Shown here: piece after piece, positions 50,651 through 61,989 of the stretch
Numbering within the stretch: position 1 is the stretch's first letter
How the letters are laid out: every line of letters starts with the position of its first letter
From: Calliopsis andreniformis
Lineage: Eukaryota > Arthropoda > Insecta > Hymenoptera > Andrenidae
Assembly: GCF_051401765.1 (NCBI RefSeq)
Contig: NW_027480533.1
Location: 124,001-188,000, forward strand
Length of the DNA: 64,000 nucleotides
Reading direction: 5' to 3'
Translations under genes and position numbers: made by a program
Notes under the pieces: model-generated
The model's input: only the letters and a program-made list of their open reading frames with translations
The model's database searches: none
Told to the model about the DNA's origin: nothing

Positions 50651-53284
50651 TCGTCAATACTCAATCCTCAATACTCAATACTCAATCCTCATTCTTCAAT
50701 CCTCAATACCCAATCCTCAATCTTCAATCCTCAATCCTCAATCCTCAATCCTCAATCCTCAATCTTCAATCCTCAAACCTCAATCCTCAATCCTCAATCC
50801 TCAATCTTCAATCCTCAATACTCAAACTTCAATCCTCAATCATCAATCCTCAATCCTCAATCCTCAATCGTCAATCTTCAATCCTCAATACTCAATCGTC
50901 AATACTCAATCCTCAATACTCAATACTCAATCCTCAATCTTAATCTTCAATCCTCAGTACGCAATCTTCAATCCTCAATCCTCAATCCTCATTCCTCAAT
51001 CCGCAATCTTCAATACTCAATACTCAACCTTCAATAATCAATCCTCAATCCTCAATCCTCAATCCTCAATCCTCAATCCTCAATAGTCAATCTTCAATCC
51101 TCAATACTCAATCGTCAATACTCAATCCTCAATACTCAATACTCAATCCTCATTCTTCAATCCTCAATACCCAATCCTCAATCTTCAATCCTCAATCCTC
51201 AATCCTCAATCCTCAATCCTCAATCTTCAATCCTCAAACCTCAATCCTCAATCCTCAATCCTCAATCCTCAATCCTCAATACTCAAACTTCAATCCTCAA
51301 TCATCAATCCTCATTCCTCAATCCTCAATCCTCAATCCTCAATCGTCAATCTTCAATCCTGAATAATCAATCTTCAATACTCAATCCTCAATCCTCAATC
51401 CTCAATCCTCACTCTTCAATCCTCAATACCCAATGCTCAATCTTCAATCCTCAATCCTCAATCCTCAATCCACAATCCTCAATCCTCAATCCTCAATCTT
51501 CAATCCTATGTCCCAAATACTCAATCTTCAATACTCACTCCTCAATCGTCAATCTTCAATCCTGAATACTCAATCTTCAATACTCAATCCTCATTCTTCA
51601 ATCCTCAATACCCAATCCTCCATCTTCAATCCTCAATCCTCAATCCTCAATACTCAATCCTCAATCCTCAATGTTCTATCCTCAATACGCAACCCTCAAT
51701 CCTCAATCCTCAATCCTCAATCCACAATCCTCAATCCTCAATCCTCAATCTTAATCTTCAATCCTCAGTACGCAATCTTCAATCCTCAATCCTCAATCCT
51801 CATTCCTCAATCCGCAATCTTCAATACTCAATACTCAATCTTCAATCCTCAATCCTCAATCCTCAATCCTCAATCCTCAATCCCCAATCCTCAATAGTCA
51901 ATCTTCAATCCTCAATACTCAATCGTCAATACTCAATCCTCAATACTCTATACTCAATCCTCATTCTTCAATCCTCAATACCCAATCCTCAATCTTCAAT
52001 CCTCAATCCTCAATCCTCAATCCTCAATCCTCAGTCTTCAATCATCAAACCTCAATCCTCAATCCTCAATCCTCAATCTTCAATCCTCAATCCTCAATCC
52101 TCAATCCTCAATCCTCAATCTTCAATCCTCAATACTCAATCTTCAATCCTCAATACTCAATCCTCAATCCTCAATCCTCATTCTTCAATCCTCAACACCC
52201 AATCCTCAATCTTCAATCCTCAACCCTCAATCCTCAATTCTCAATCCTCAATCCTCAATCCTCAGACCTTAAACATCAATACTCTACCCTCAGTCCTCGT
52301 CCTCAATCCACAACACTCAATCCTCGATCCTCAATCTTCTATCATCAATATTCAATGTTCAATCGTCAATCCTCAATCGTCAATACTCAATCCTCAATCT
52401 TCAATCCTCAATCCTCAATCCTCAATTCTCAATCCTCAATCGTCAATCCTCAATCCTCAATCCTCAATCCTCAATGTTCAATCCGCAATACACAATCCTC
52501 AATACTCAGTCTTCAATCCTCAATCCTCAATCCGCAATCCTCAATCCTCAATCCTCATTCTTCAATCCTCAATACCCAATCCTCAATCTTCAATCCTCTA
52601 TCCTCAGTCCTCAATTCTCAATCCTCAATCCTCAATCCTCAATCCTCAATCCTCAATGTTCGATCCGCAATACACAATCCTCAATCTTCTATCCGCAATC
52701 CTCAATCCTCAATCCTCAATCCTCAATCCTCAATCCTCAATCCTCAATCCTCAATCCTCAGACCTCAATCCTCAATCCTCAATCGTCAATCTTCAATCCT
52801 CAATACTCAATCTTCAATCCTCAATCCTCAATCCTCAATCCTCAATCCTCATTCTTCAATCCTCAATACCCAATCCTCAATCTTCAATCCTCAATACTCA
52901 GTCTTCAATCCTCAATCCTCAATCCTCAATCCTCAATCCTCAATCCTAATTCTTCAATCCTCAATACCCAATCCTCCGCCTTCAATCCTCAATCCTCAAT
53001 CCTCAATCCTCAATGCTCAATCCTCAATCCTCAATCTTCAATCCTCAATACTCAATCTTCAATCCTCAATCCTCAATCTTAATCTTCAATCCTCAGTACG
53101 CAATCTTCAATGCTCAACCCTCAATCCTCATTCCTCAATCCTCAATCTTCAATACTCAATACTCAATCTTCAATCCTCAATCCTCAATCCTCAATCCTCA
53201 ATCCTCAATCCTCAATCCTCAATCTTAATCTTCAATCCTCAGTACGCAATCTTCAATCCTCAATCCTCAATCCTCATTCCTCAA
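50651..53284 (+). repeat. Alpha segment with CCTATGTCCC and 2,824-type first half
   Basis: Contains a repeated CGTCAATACTC near 50,650, a TAATCT unit near 50,940, CCTATGTCCC with its A at 51,508, and the rare variant CAATACTCTATAC near 51,943. From about 52,130 it follows the order of the 2,824-bp HOR: a TCGTCC unit near 52,299, ATGTTCAATCC at 52,474, GTTCGATCCG near 52,658, then two TAATCT units near 53,077 and 53,224. Confidence 0.78.
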
Positions 53285-54850
53285 TCCTCAATCCTCAATC
53301 CTCAATACTCAATCCTCAATCCTCAATGTTCTATCCTCAATACGCAATCCTCAATCTTCAATCCTCAATCCTCAATCCTCAATCCTCAATCCTCAATCTT
53401 CAATCTTAATCTTCAATCCTCAGTACGCAATCTTCAATCCTCAATCCTCAATCCTCATTCCTCAATCCTCAATCTTCAATACTCAATGCTCAATCTTCAA
53501 TCCTCAATCCTCAATCCTCAATCCTCAATCCTCAATCCTCAATCCTCAATCGTCAATCTTCAATCCTCAATACTCAATCGTCAATACTCAATCCTCAATA
53601 CTCAATACTCAATCCTCATTCTTCAATCCTCAATACCCAATCCTCAATCTTCAATCCTCAATCCTCAATCCTCAATCCTCAATCCTCACTCTTCAATCCT
53701 CAAACCTCAATCCTCAATCCTCAATCCTCAATCTTCAATCCTCAATACTCAAACTTCAATCCTCAATCATCAATCCTCAATCCTCAATCCTCAATCCTCA
53801 ATCCTCAATCGTCAACCTTCAATCCTGAATACTCAATCTTCAGTCCTCAATACTCAATCCTCAATCCTCTATCCTCAATCCTCAATACCCAATCCTCAAT
53901 CTTCAATCCTCAATCCTCAATCCTCAATTCTCAATCCTCAATCTATCAATCCTCAATACTCATTCTTCAATCCTCAATCCTCAATCCTCAATCCTCAATC
54001 CTCAATCCTCAATCTTAATCTTCAATCCTCAGTACGCAATCTTCAATGCTCAACCCTCAATCCTCATTCCTCAATCCTCAATCTTCAATACTCAATACTC
54101 AATCTTCAATCCTCAATCCTCAATCCTCAATCCTCAATCCTCAATCCTCAATCCTCAATCCTCAATCGTCAATCTTCAATCCTCAATACTCAATCGTCAA
54201 TACTCAATCCTCAATACTCAATACTCAATCCTCATTCTTCAATCCTCAATACCCAATCCTCAATCTTCAATCCTCAATCCTCAATCCTCAATCCTCAATC
54301 CTCAAACTTCAATCCTCAAACCTCAATCCACAATCCTCAATCCTCAATCTTCAATCCTCAATACTCAAACTTCAATCCTCAATCATCAATCCTCAATCCT
54401 CAATCCTCAATCGTCAATCTTCAATCCTCAATAGTCAATCGTCAATACTCAATCCTCAATACTCAATACTCAATCCTCATTCTTCAATCCTCAATACCCA
54501 ATCCTCAATCTTCAATCCTCAATCCTCAATCCTCAATCCTCAATCCTCAATCTTCAATCCTCAAACCTCAATCCTCAATCCTCAACCCTCAATCTTCAAT
54601 CCTCAATACTCAAACTTCAATCCTCAATCATCAATCCTCATTCCTCAATCCTCAATCCTCAATCGTCAATCTTCAATCCTGAATACTCAATCTTCAATAC
54701 TCAATCCTCAATCCTCAATCCTCAATCCTCATTCTTCAATCCTCAATACCCAATCCTCAATCTTCAATCCTCAATCCTCAATCCTCAATCCTCAATCCTC
54801 AATCCTCAATCGTCAATCTTCAATCCTCAATACTCAATCGTCAATACTCA
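53285..54850 (+). repeat. 1.57-kb duplicated alpha segment, copy B
   Basis: Mate of 49,085-50,650. It carries the shared private variants ATGCTCAATC and CAATAGTCAATCG (near 54,430). A local irregularity, CAATCTATCAATCC at about 53,940, puts it one base out of register with its mate from there on. Landmarks 54,168, 54,413, 54,665 and 54,812 repeat the 644-bp spacing. Confidence 0.82.
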
Positions 54851-55319
54851 ATCCTCAATACTCAATACTCAATCCTCATTCTTCAATCCTCAATACCCAA
54901 TCCTCAATCTTCAATCCTCAATCCTCAATCCTCAATCCTCAATCCTCAATCTTCAATCCTCAAACCTCAATCCTCAATCCTCAATCCTCAATCTTCAATC
55001 CTCAATACTCAAACTTCAATCCTCAATCATCAATCCTCAATCCTCAATCCTCAATCGTCAATCTTCAATCCTCAATACTCAATCGTCAATACTCAATCCT
55101 CAATACTCAATACTCAATCCTCATTCTTCAATCCTCAATACCCAATCCTCAATCTTCAATCCTCAATCCTCAATCCTCAATCCTCAATCCTCAATCTTCA
55201 ATCCTCAAACCTCAATCCTCAATCCTCAATCCTCAATCTTCAATCCTCAATACTCAAACTTCAATCCTCAATCATCAATCCTCATTCTTCAATCCTCAAT
55301 ACCCAATCCTCAATCTTCA
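54851..55319 (+). repeat. 651-type alpha segment
   Basis: Continues the HOR with a landmark at 55,057 (245 bp after 54,812), and TCAAACC and CAATCATC monomers. It then passes directly into TCATTCT and the CAATAATC block. No other structure is visible. Confidence 0.75.
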
Positions 55320-58300
55320 ATCCTCAATCCTCAATCTTCAATCCTCAATCCTCAATCCTCAATAATCAATCTTCAATCCTCAGTCCCAAATCCTCAATAT
55401 TCAATACTCACTCCACAATCCTCAATCTTCAATCCTCAATACTCAGTCTTCAATCCACAATCCTCAATCCGCAATCCTCAATCCTCAATCCTCATTCTTC
55501 AATACTCAATACCCAATCCTCAATCTTCAATCCTCAATCCTCAATCCTCAATCCTCAATTCTCAATCCTCAATCCTCAATCCTCAATCCTCAATCCTCAA
55601 TCCTCAATCCTCAATTCTCAATCCTCAATCCTCAATCCTCAGACCTCAAACAGCGATAGTCAACCCTCAGTCCTCGTCCTCAATCCACAACCATCAATCC
55701 TCAATCCTCAATCTTCAATCATCAATATTCATTCTTCAGTCCCCAATCCTCAATCCTCAATCCTCAATCCTCAATCCTCATTCTTCAATCCTCAACACCC
55801 AATCCTCAATCTTCAATCCTCAATCCCCAATCCTCAATTCTCAATCCTCAATCCTCAATCCTCAGACCATAAACATCAATACTCTACCCTCAGTCCTCGT
55901 CCTCAATCCACAACACTCAATCCTCAACCCTCAATCTTCAATCATCAATATTCAATCTTCAATCCTCAATCCTCAATCCTCAATCCTCAATGTTCTATCC
56001 CCAATAAGCAATCCTCAATCTTCAATCCTCAATCCTCAATCCTCAATCCTCAATCCTAAATCCTCAATCTTAATCTTCAATCCTCAGTACGCAATCTTCA
56101 ATCCTCAATCCTCATTCCTCATTCTTCAATCCTCAATACCCAATCCTCAATGTTCAATCCTCAATCCTCAATCCTCAATCCTCAATCCTCAATCCTCAAT
56201 CCTCAATCTTCAATCATCAATATTCAATTTCAGTCCTCAATCCTCAATCCTCAATCCTCAACCCTCAATCCTCAATGTTCAATCCGCAATACCCAATCCT
56301 CAATCTTCTATCCGCAATCCTCTATCCTCAATCCTCAATCCTCAATCCTCAATCCTCAATCTTCAATCCTCAATACTCAATCTTCAATCCTCAATACTCA
56401 ATCCTCAATCCTCAATCCTCATTCTTCAATCCTCAACACCCAATCCTCAATCTTCAATCCTCAACCCTCAATCCTCAATTCTCAATCCTCAATCCTCAAT
56501 CCTCAGACCTTAAACATCAATACTCTACCCTCAGTCCTCGTCCTCAATCCACAACACTCAATCCTCGATCCTCAATCTTCTATCATCAATATTCAATCTT
56601 CAATCGTCAATCCTCAATCGTCAATACTCAATCCTCAATCTTCAATCCTCAATCCTCAATCCTCAATTCTCAATCCTCAATCGTCAATCCTCAATCCTCA
56701 ATCCTCAATCCTCAATGTTCAATCCGCAATACACAATCCTCAATACTCAGTCTTCAATCCTCAATCCTCAATCCGCAATCCTCAATCCTCAATCCTCATT
56801 CTTCAATCCTCAATACCCAATCCTCAATCTTCAATCCTCAATCCTCAATCCTCAATTCTCAATCCTCAATCCTCAATCCTCAATCCTCAATCCTCAATGT
56901 TCGATCCGCAATACACCTCAATCCTCAGACCTCAATCCTCAATCCTCAATCGTCAATCTTCAATCCTCAATACTCAATCTTCAATCCTCAATCCTCAATC
57001 CTCAATCCTCAATCCTCATTCTTCAATCCTCAATACCCAATCCTCAATCTTCAATCCTCAATACTCAGTCTTCAATCCTCAATCCTCAATCCTCAATCCT
57101 CAATCCTCAATCCTAATTCTTCAATCCTCAATACCCAATCCTCCACCTTCAATCCTCAATCCTCAATCCTCAATCCTCAATGCTCAATCCTCAATCCTCA
57201 ATCTTCAATCCTCAATACCCAATCTTCAATCCTCAATACTCAGTCCTCAATCCTCAATCCTCAATCCTCAATCCTCAATCTTAATCTTCAACCCTCAATC
57301 CTCAATGTTCAATCCGCAATTCCCAATCCTCAATCTTCTATCCGCAATCCTCAATCCTCAATCCTCAATCCTCAATCCTCAATCCTCAATCTTCAATCCT
57401 CAATACTCAATCTTCAATCCTCAATGCTCAATCCTCAATCCTCAATCCTCATTCTTCAATCCTCAACACCCAATCCTCAATCTTCAATCCTCACTCCTCA
57501 ATCCTCAATTCTCAATCCTCTATCCTCAATCCTCAGACCTTAAACATCAAGACTCTACCCTCAGTCCTCGTCCTCAATCCACAACACTCAATCCTCGATC
57601 CTCAATCTTCATTCATCAATATTCAATCTTCAATCCTCAATCCTCAATCCTCAATACTCAATCCTCAATCCTCAATGTTCTATCCTCAATACGCAATCCT
57701 CAATCTTCAATCCTCAATCCTCAATCCTCAATCCTCAATCCTCAATCTTCAATCTTAATCTTCAATCCTCAGTACGCAATCTTCAATCCTCAATCCTCAA
57801 TCCTCATTCCTCAATCCTCAATCTTCAATACTCAATACTCAATCTTCAATCCTCAATCCTCAATCCTCAATCCTCAATCCTCAATCCTCAATCCTCAATC
57901 GTCAATCTTCAATCCTCAATACTCAATCGTCAATACTCAATCCTCAATACTCAATACTCAATCCTCATTCTTCAATCCTCAATACCCAATCCTCAATCTT
58001 CAATCCTCAATCCTCAATCCTCAATCATCAATCCTCAATCCTCAATCCTCAATCCTCAATCCTCAATCGTCAACCTTCAATCCTGAATACTCAATCTTCA
58101 ATCCTCAATACTCAATCCTCAATCCTCTATCCTCAATCCTCAATACCCAATCCTCAATCTTCAATCCTCAATCCTCAATCCTCAATTCTCAATCCTCAAT
58201 CCTCAATCCTCAATACTCAATCTTCAATCCTCAATCCTCAATCCTCAATCCTCAATCCTCAATCCTCAATCTTAATCTTCAATCCTCAGTACGCAATCTT

Positions 58301-58424
58301 CAATGCTCAACCCTCAATCCTCATTACTCAATCCTCAATCTTCAATACTCAATACTCAATCTTCAATCCTCAATCCTCAATCCTCAATCCTCAATCCTCA
58401 ATCCTCAATCCTCAATCCTCAATC

Positions 58425-59075
58425 GTCAATCTTCAATCCTCAATACTCAATCGTCAATACTCAATCCTCAATACTCAATACTCAATCCTCATTCTTCAAT
58501 CCTCAATACCCAATCCTCAATCTTCAATCCTCAATCCTCAATCCTCAATCCTCAATCCTCAAACTTCAATCCTCAAACCTCAATCCTCAATCCTCAATCC
58601 TCAATCTTCAATCCTCAATACTCAAACTTCAATCCTCAATCATCAATCCTCAATCCTCAATCCTCAATCGTCAATCTTCAATCCTCAATACTCAATCGTC
58701 AATACTCAATCCTCAATACTCAATACTCAATCCTCATTCTTCAATCCTCAATACCCAATCCTCAATCTTCAATCCTCAATCCTCAATCCTCAATCCTCAA
58801 TCCTCAATCTTCAATCCTCAAACCTCAATCCTCAATCCTCAATCCTCAATCTTCAATCCTCAATACTCAAACTTCAATCCTCAATCATCAATCCTCATTC
58901 CTCAATCCTCAATCCTCAATCCTCAATCGTCAATCTTCAATCCTGAATACTCAATCTTCAATACTCAATCCTCAATCCTCAATCCTCAATCCTCATTCTT
59001 CAATCCTCAATACCCAATCCTCAATCTTCAATCCTCAATCCTCAATCCTCAATCCTCAATCCTCAATCCTCAATC
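58425..59075 (+). repeat. 651-bp HOR, unit at 58.4 kb
   Basis: Starts at the TCAATCG landmark 58,425, exactly 14,024 bp after 44,401, and the next unit starts at 59,076 (+651). Near 59,095 the following unit has CAATAATC where the mate has CAATACTC. Confidence 0.85.
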
Positions 59076-59726
59076 GTCAATCTTCAATCCTCAATAATCA
59101 ATCGTCAATACTCAATCCTCAATACTCAATACTCAATCCTCATTCTTCAATCCTCAATACCCAATCCTCAATCTTCAATCCTCAATCCTCAATCCTCAAT
59201 CCTCAATCCTCAATCTTCAATCCTCAAACCTCAATCCTCAATCCTCAATCCTCAATCTTCAATCCTCAATACTCAAACTTCAATCCTCAATCATCAATCC
59301 TCAATCCTCAATCCTCAATCGTCAATCTTCAATCCTCAATACTCAATCGTCAATACTCAATCCTCAATACTCAATACTCAATCCTCATTCTTCAATCCTC
59401 AATACCCAATCCTCAATCTTCAATCCTCAATCCTCAATCCTCAATCCTCAATCCTCAATCTTCAATCCTCAAACCTCAATCCTCAATCCTCAATCCTCAA
59501 TCTTCAATCCTCAATACTCAAACTTCAATCCTCAATCATCAATCCTCATTCCTCAATCCTCAATCCTCAATCCTCAATCGTCAATCTTCAATCCTGAATA
59601 ATCAATCTTCAATACTCAATCCTCAATCCTCAATCCTCAATCCTCACTCTTCAATCCTCAATACCCAATCCTCAATCTTCAATCCTCAATCCTCAATCCT
59701 CAATCCACAATCCTCAATCCTCAATC
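59076..59726 (+). repeat. 651-bp HOR, unit at 59.1 kb
   Basis: Second tandem unit, mate of 45,052-45,702 at 14,024 bp. It ends just before CCTATGTCCC at 59,743. Confidence 0.84.
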
Positions 59727-60790
59727 CTCAATCTTCAATCCTATGTCCCAAATACTCAATCTTCAATACTCACTCCTCAATCGTCAATCTTCAATCCTGA
59801 ATACTCAATCTTCAATACTCAATCCTCATTCTTCAATCCTCAATACCCAATCCTCCATCTTCAATCCTCAATCCTCAATCCTCAATACTCAATCCTCAAT
59901 CCTCAATGTTCTATCCTCAATACGCAACCCTCAATCCTCAATCCTCAATCCTCAATCCTCAATCCTCAATCCTCAATCCTCAATCTTAATCTTCAATCCT
60001 CAGTACGCAATCTTCAATCCTCAATCCTCAATCCTCATTCCTCAATCCGCAATCTTCAATACTCAATACTCAATCTTCAATCCTCAATCCTCAATCCTCA
60101 ATCCTCAATCCTCAATAGTCAATCTTCAATCCTCAATACTCAATCGTCAATACTCAATCCTCAATACTCAATACTCAATCCTCATTCTTCAATCCTCAAT
60201 ACCCAATACTCAATCTTCAATCCTCAATCCTCAATCCTCAATCCTCAATCCTCAATCTTCAATCATCAAACCTCAATCCTCAATCCTCAATCCTCAATCT
60301 TCAATCCTCAATCCTCAATCCTCAATCCTCAATCCTCAATCTTCAATCCTCAATACTCAACCTTCAATCCTCAATACTCAATCCTCAATCCTCAATCCTC
60401 AATCGTCAATCTTCAATCCTCAATACTCAATCGTCAATACTCAATCCTCAATACTCAATACTCAATCCTCATTCTTCAATCCTCAATACCCAATCCTCAA
60501 TCTTCAATCCTCAATCCTCAATACTCAATCCTCAATCCTCAATCTTCAATCCTCAAACCTCAATCCTCAATCCTCAATCCTCAATCTTCAATCTCAATAC
60601 TCAAACTTCAATCCTCAATCATCAATCCTCATTCCTCAATCCTCAATCCTCAATCCTCAATCGTCAATCTTCAATCCTGAATAATCAATCTTCAATACTC
60701 AATCCTCAATCCTCAATCCTCAATACTCACTCTTCAATCCTCAATACCCAATCCTCAATCTTCAATCCTCAATCCTCAATCCTCAATCCA

Positions 60791-61989
60791 CAATCCTCAA
60801 TCCTCAATCCTCAATCTTCAATCCTATGTCCCAAATACTCAATCTTCAATACTCACTCCTCAATCGTCAATCTTCAATCTGAATACTCAATCTTCAATAC
60901 TCAATCTCATTCTTCAATCCTCAATACCCAATCCTCCATCTTCAATCCTCAATCCTCAATCCTCAATACTCAATCCTCAATCCTCAATGTTCTATCCTCA
61001 ATACGCAACCCTCAATCCTCAATCCTCAATCCTCAATCCTCAATCCTCAATCCTCAATCCTCAATCTTAATCTTCAATCCTCAGTACGCAATCTTCAATC
61101 CTCAATCCTCAATCCTCATTCCTCAATCCGCAATCTTCAATACTCAATACTCAATCTTCAATCCTCAATCCTCAATCCTCAATCCTCAATCCTCAATCCC
61201 CAATCCTCAATAGTCAATCTTCAATCCTCAATACTCAATCGTCAATACTCAATCCTCAATACTCTATACTCAATCCTCATTCTTCAATCCTCAATACCCC
61301 AATCCTCAATCTTCAATCCTCAATCCTCAATCCTCAATCCTCAATCCTCAATCTTCAATCATCAAACCTCAATCCTCAATCCTCAATCCTCAATCTTCAA
61401 TCCTCAATCCTCAATCCTCAATCCTCAATCCTTCAATCTCCAATCCTCAATACTCATCTTCAATCCTCAATACTCAATCCCTCAATCCTCAATCCTCATT
61501 CTTCAATCCTCAACACCCAATCCTCAATCTTCAATCCTCAACCCTCAATCCTCAATTCTCAATCCTCAATCCTCAATCCTCAGACCTTAAACATCAATAC
61601 TCTACCCTCAGTCCTCGTCCTCAATCCACAACACTCAATCCTCGATCCTCAATCTTCTATCATCAGTATTCAATCTTCAATCGTCAATCCTCAATCGTCA
61701 ATACTCAATCCTCAATCTTCAATCCTCAATCCTCAATCCTCAATTTCCCAATCCTCAATCGTCAATCCTCAATCCTCAATCCTCAATCCTCAATGTTCAA
61801 TCCGCAATACACAATCCTCAATACTCAGTCTTCAATCCTCAATCCTCAATCCGCAATCCTCAATCCTCAATCCTCATTCTTCAATCCTCAATACCCAATC
61901 CTCAATCTTCAATCCTCAATCCTCAATCCTCAATTCTCAATCCTCAATCCTCAATCCTCAATCCTCAATCCTCAATGTTCGATCCGCAA
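60791..61989 (+). repeat. Alpha segment, mate of 51.5-52.7 kb, indel-rich
   Basis: Collinear with about 51,470-52,670: CCTATGTCCC at 60,826 and 51,508, the rare CAATACTCTATAC near 61,257 and 51,943, ATGTTCAATCC at 61,793 and 52,474. Single-base indels interrupt the 7-bp phase near 60,880, 60,906, 61,300, 61,433, 61,456, 61,481 and 61,745; the mate has none of them. At about 61,989, right after GTTCGATCCGCAAT, it jumps to a different part of the HOR. Confidence 0.8.

Larger units (their letters stand above)
55320..60790 (+). repeat. Alpha large duplication (mate of 41.23-46.78 kb)
   Basis: Collinear with 41,230-46,780. The offset is 14,091 at first, 13,951 after loss of 140 bp near 55,770, 14,024 after unequal deletions near 56,916/42,984, and about 14,010 from 60,110. 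Landmarks are ATTCAATTTC at 56,222, GTTCAATCCGCAATTCCC near 57,307, CCTATGTCCC at 59,743, and two 651-bp HORs from 58,425. It is the longest block shared between distant parts of the window. Confidence 0.85.
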
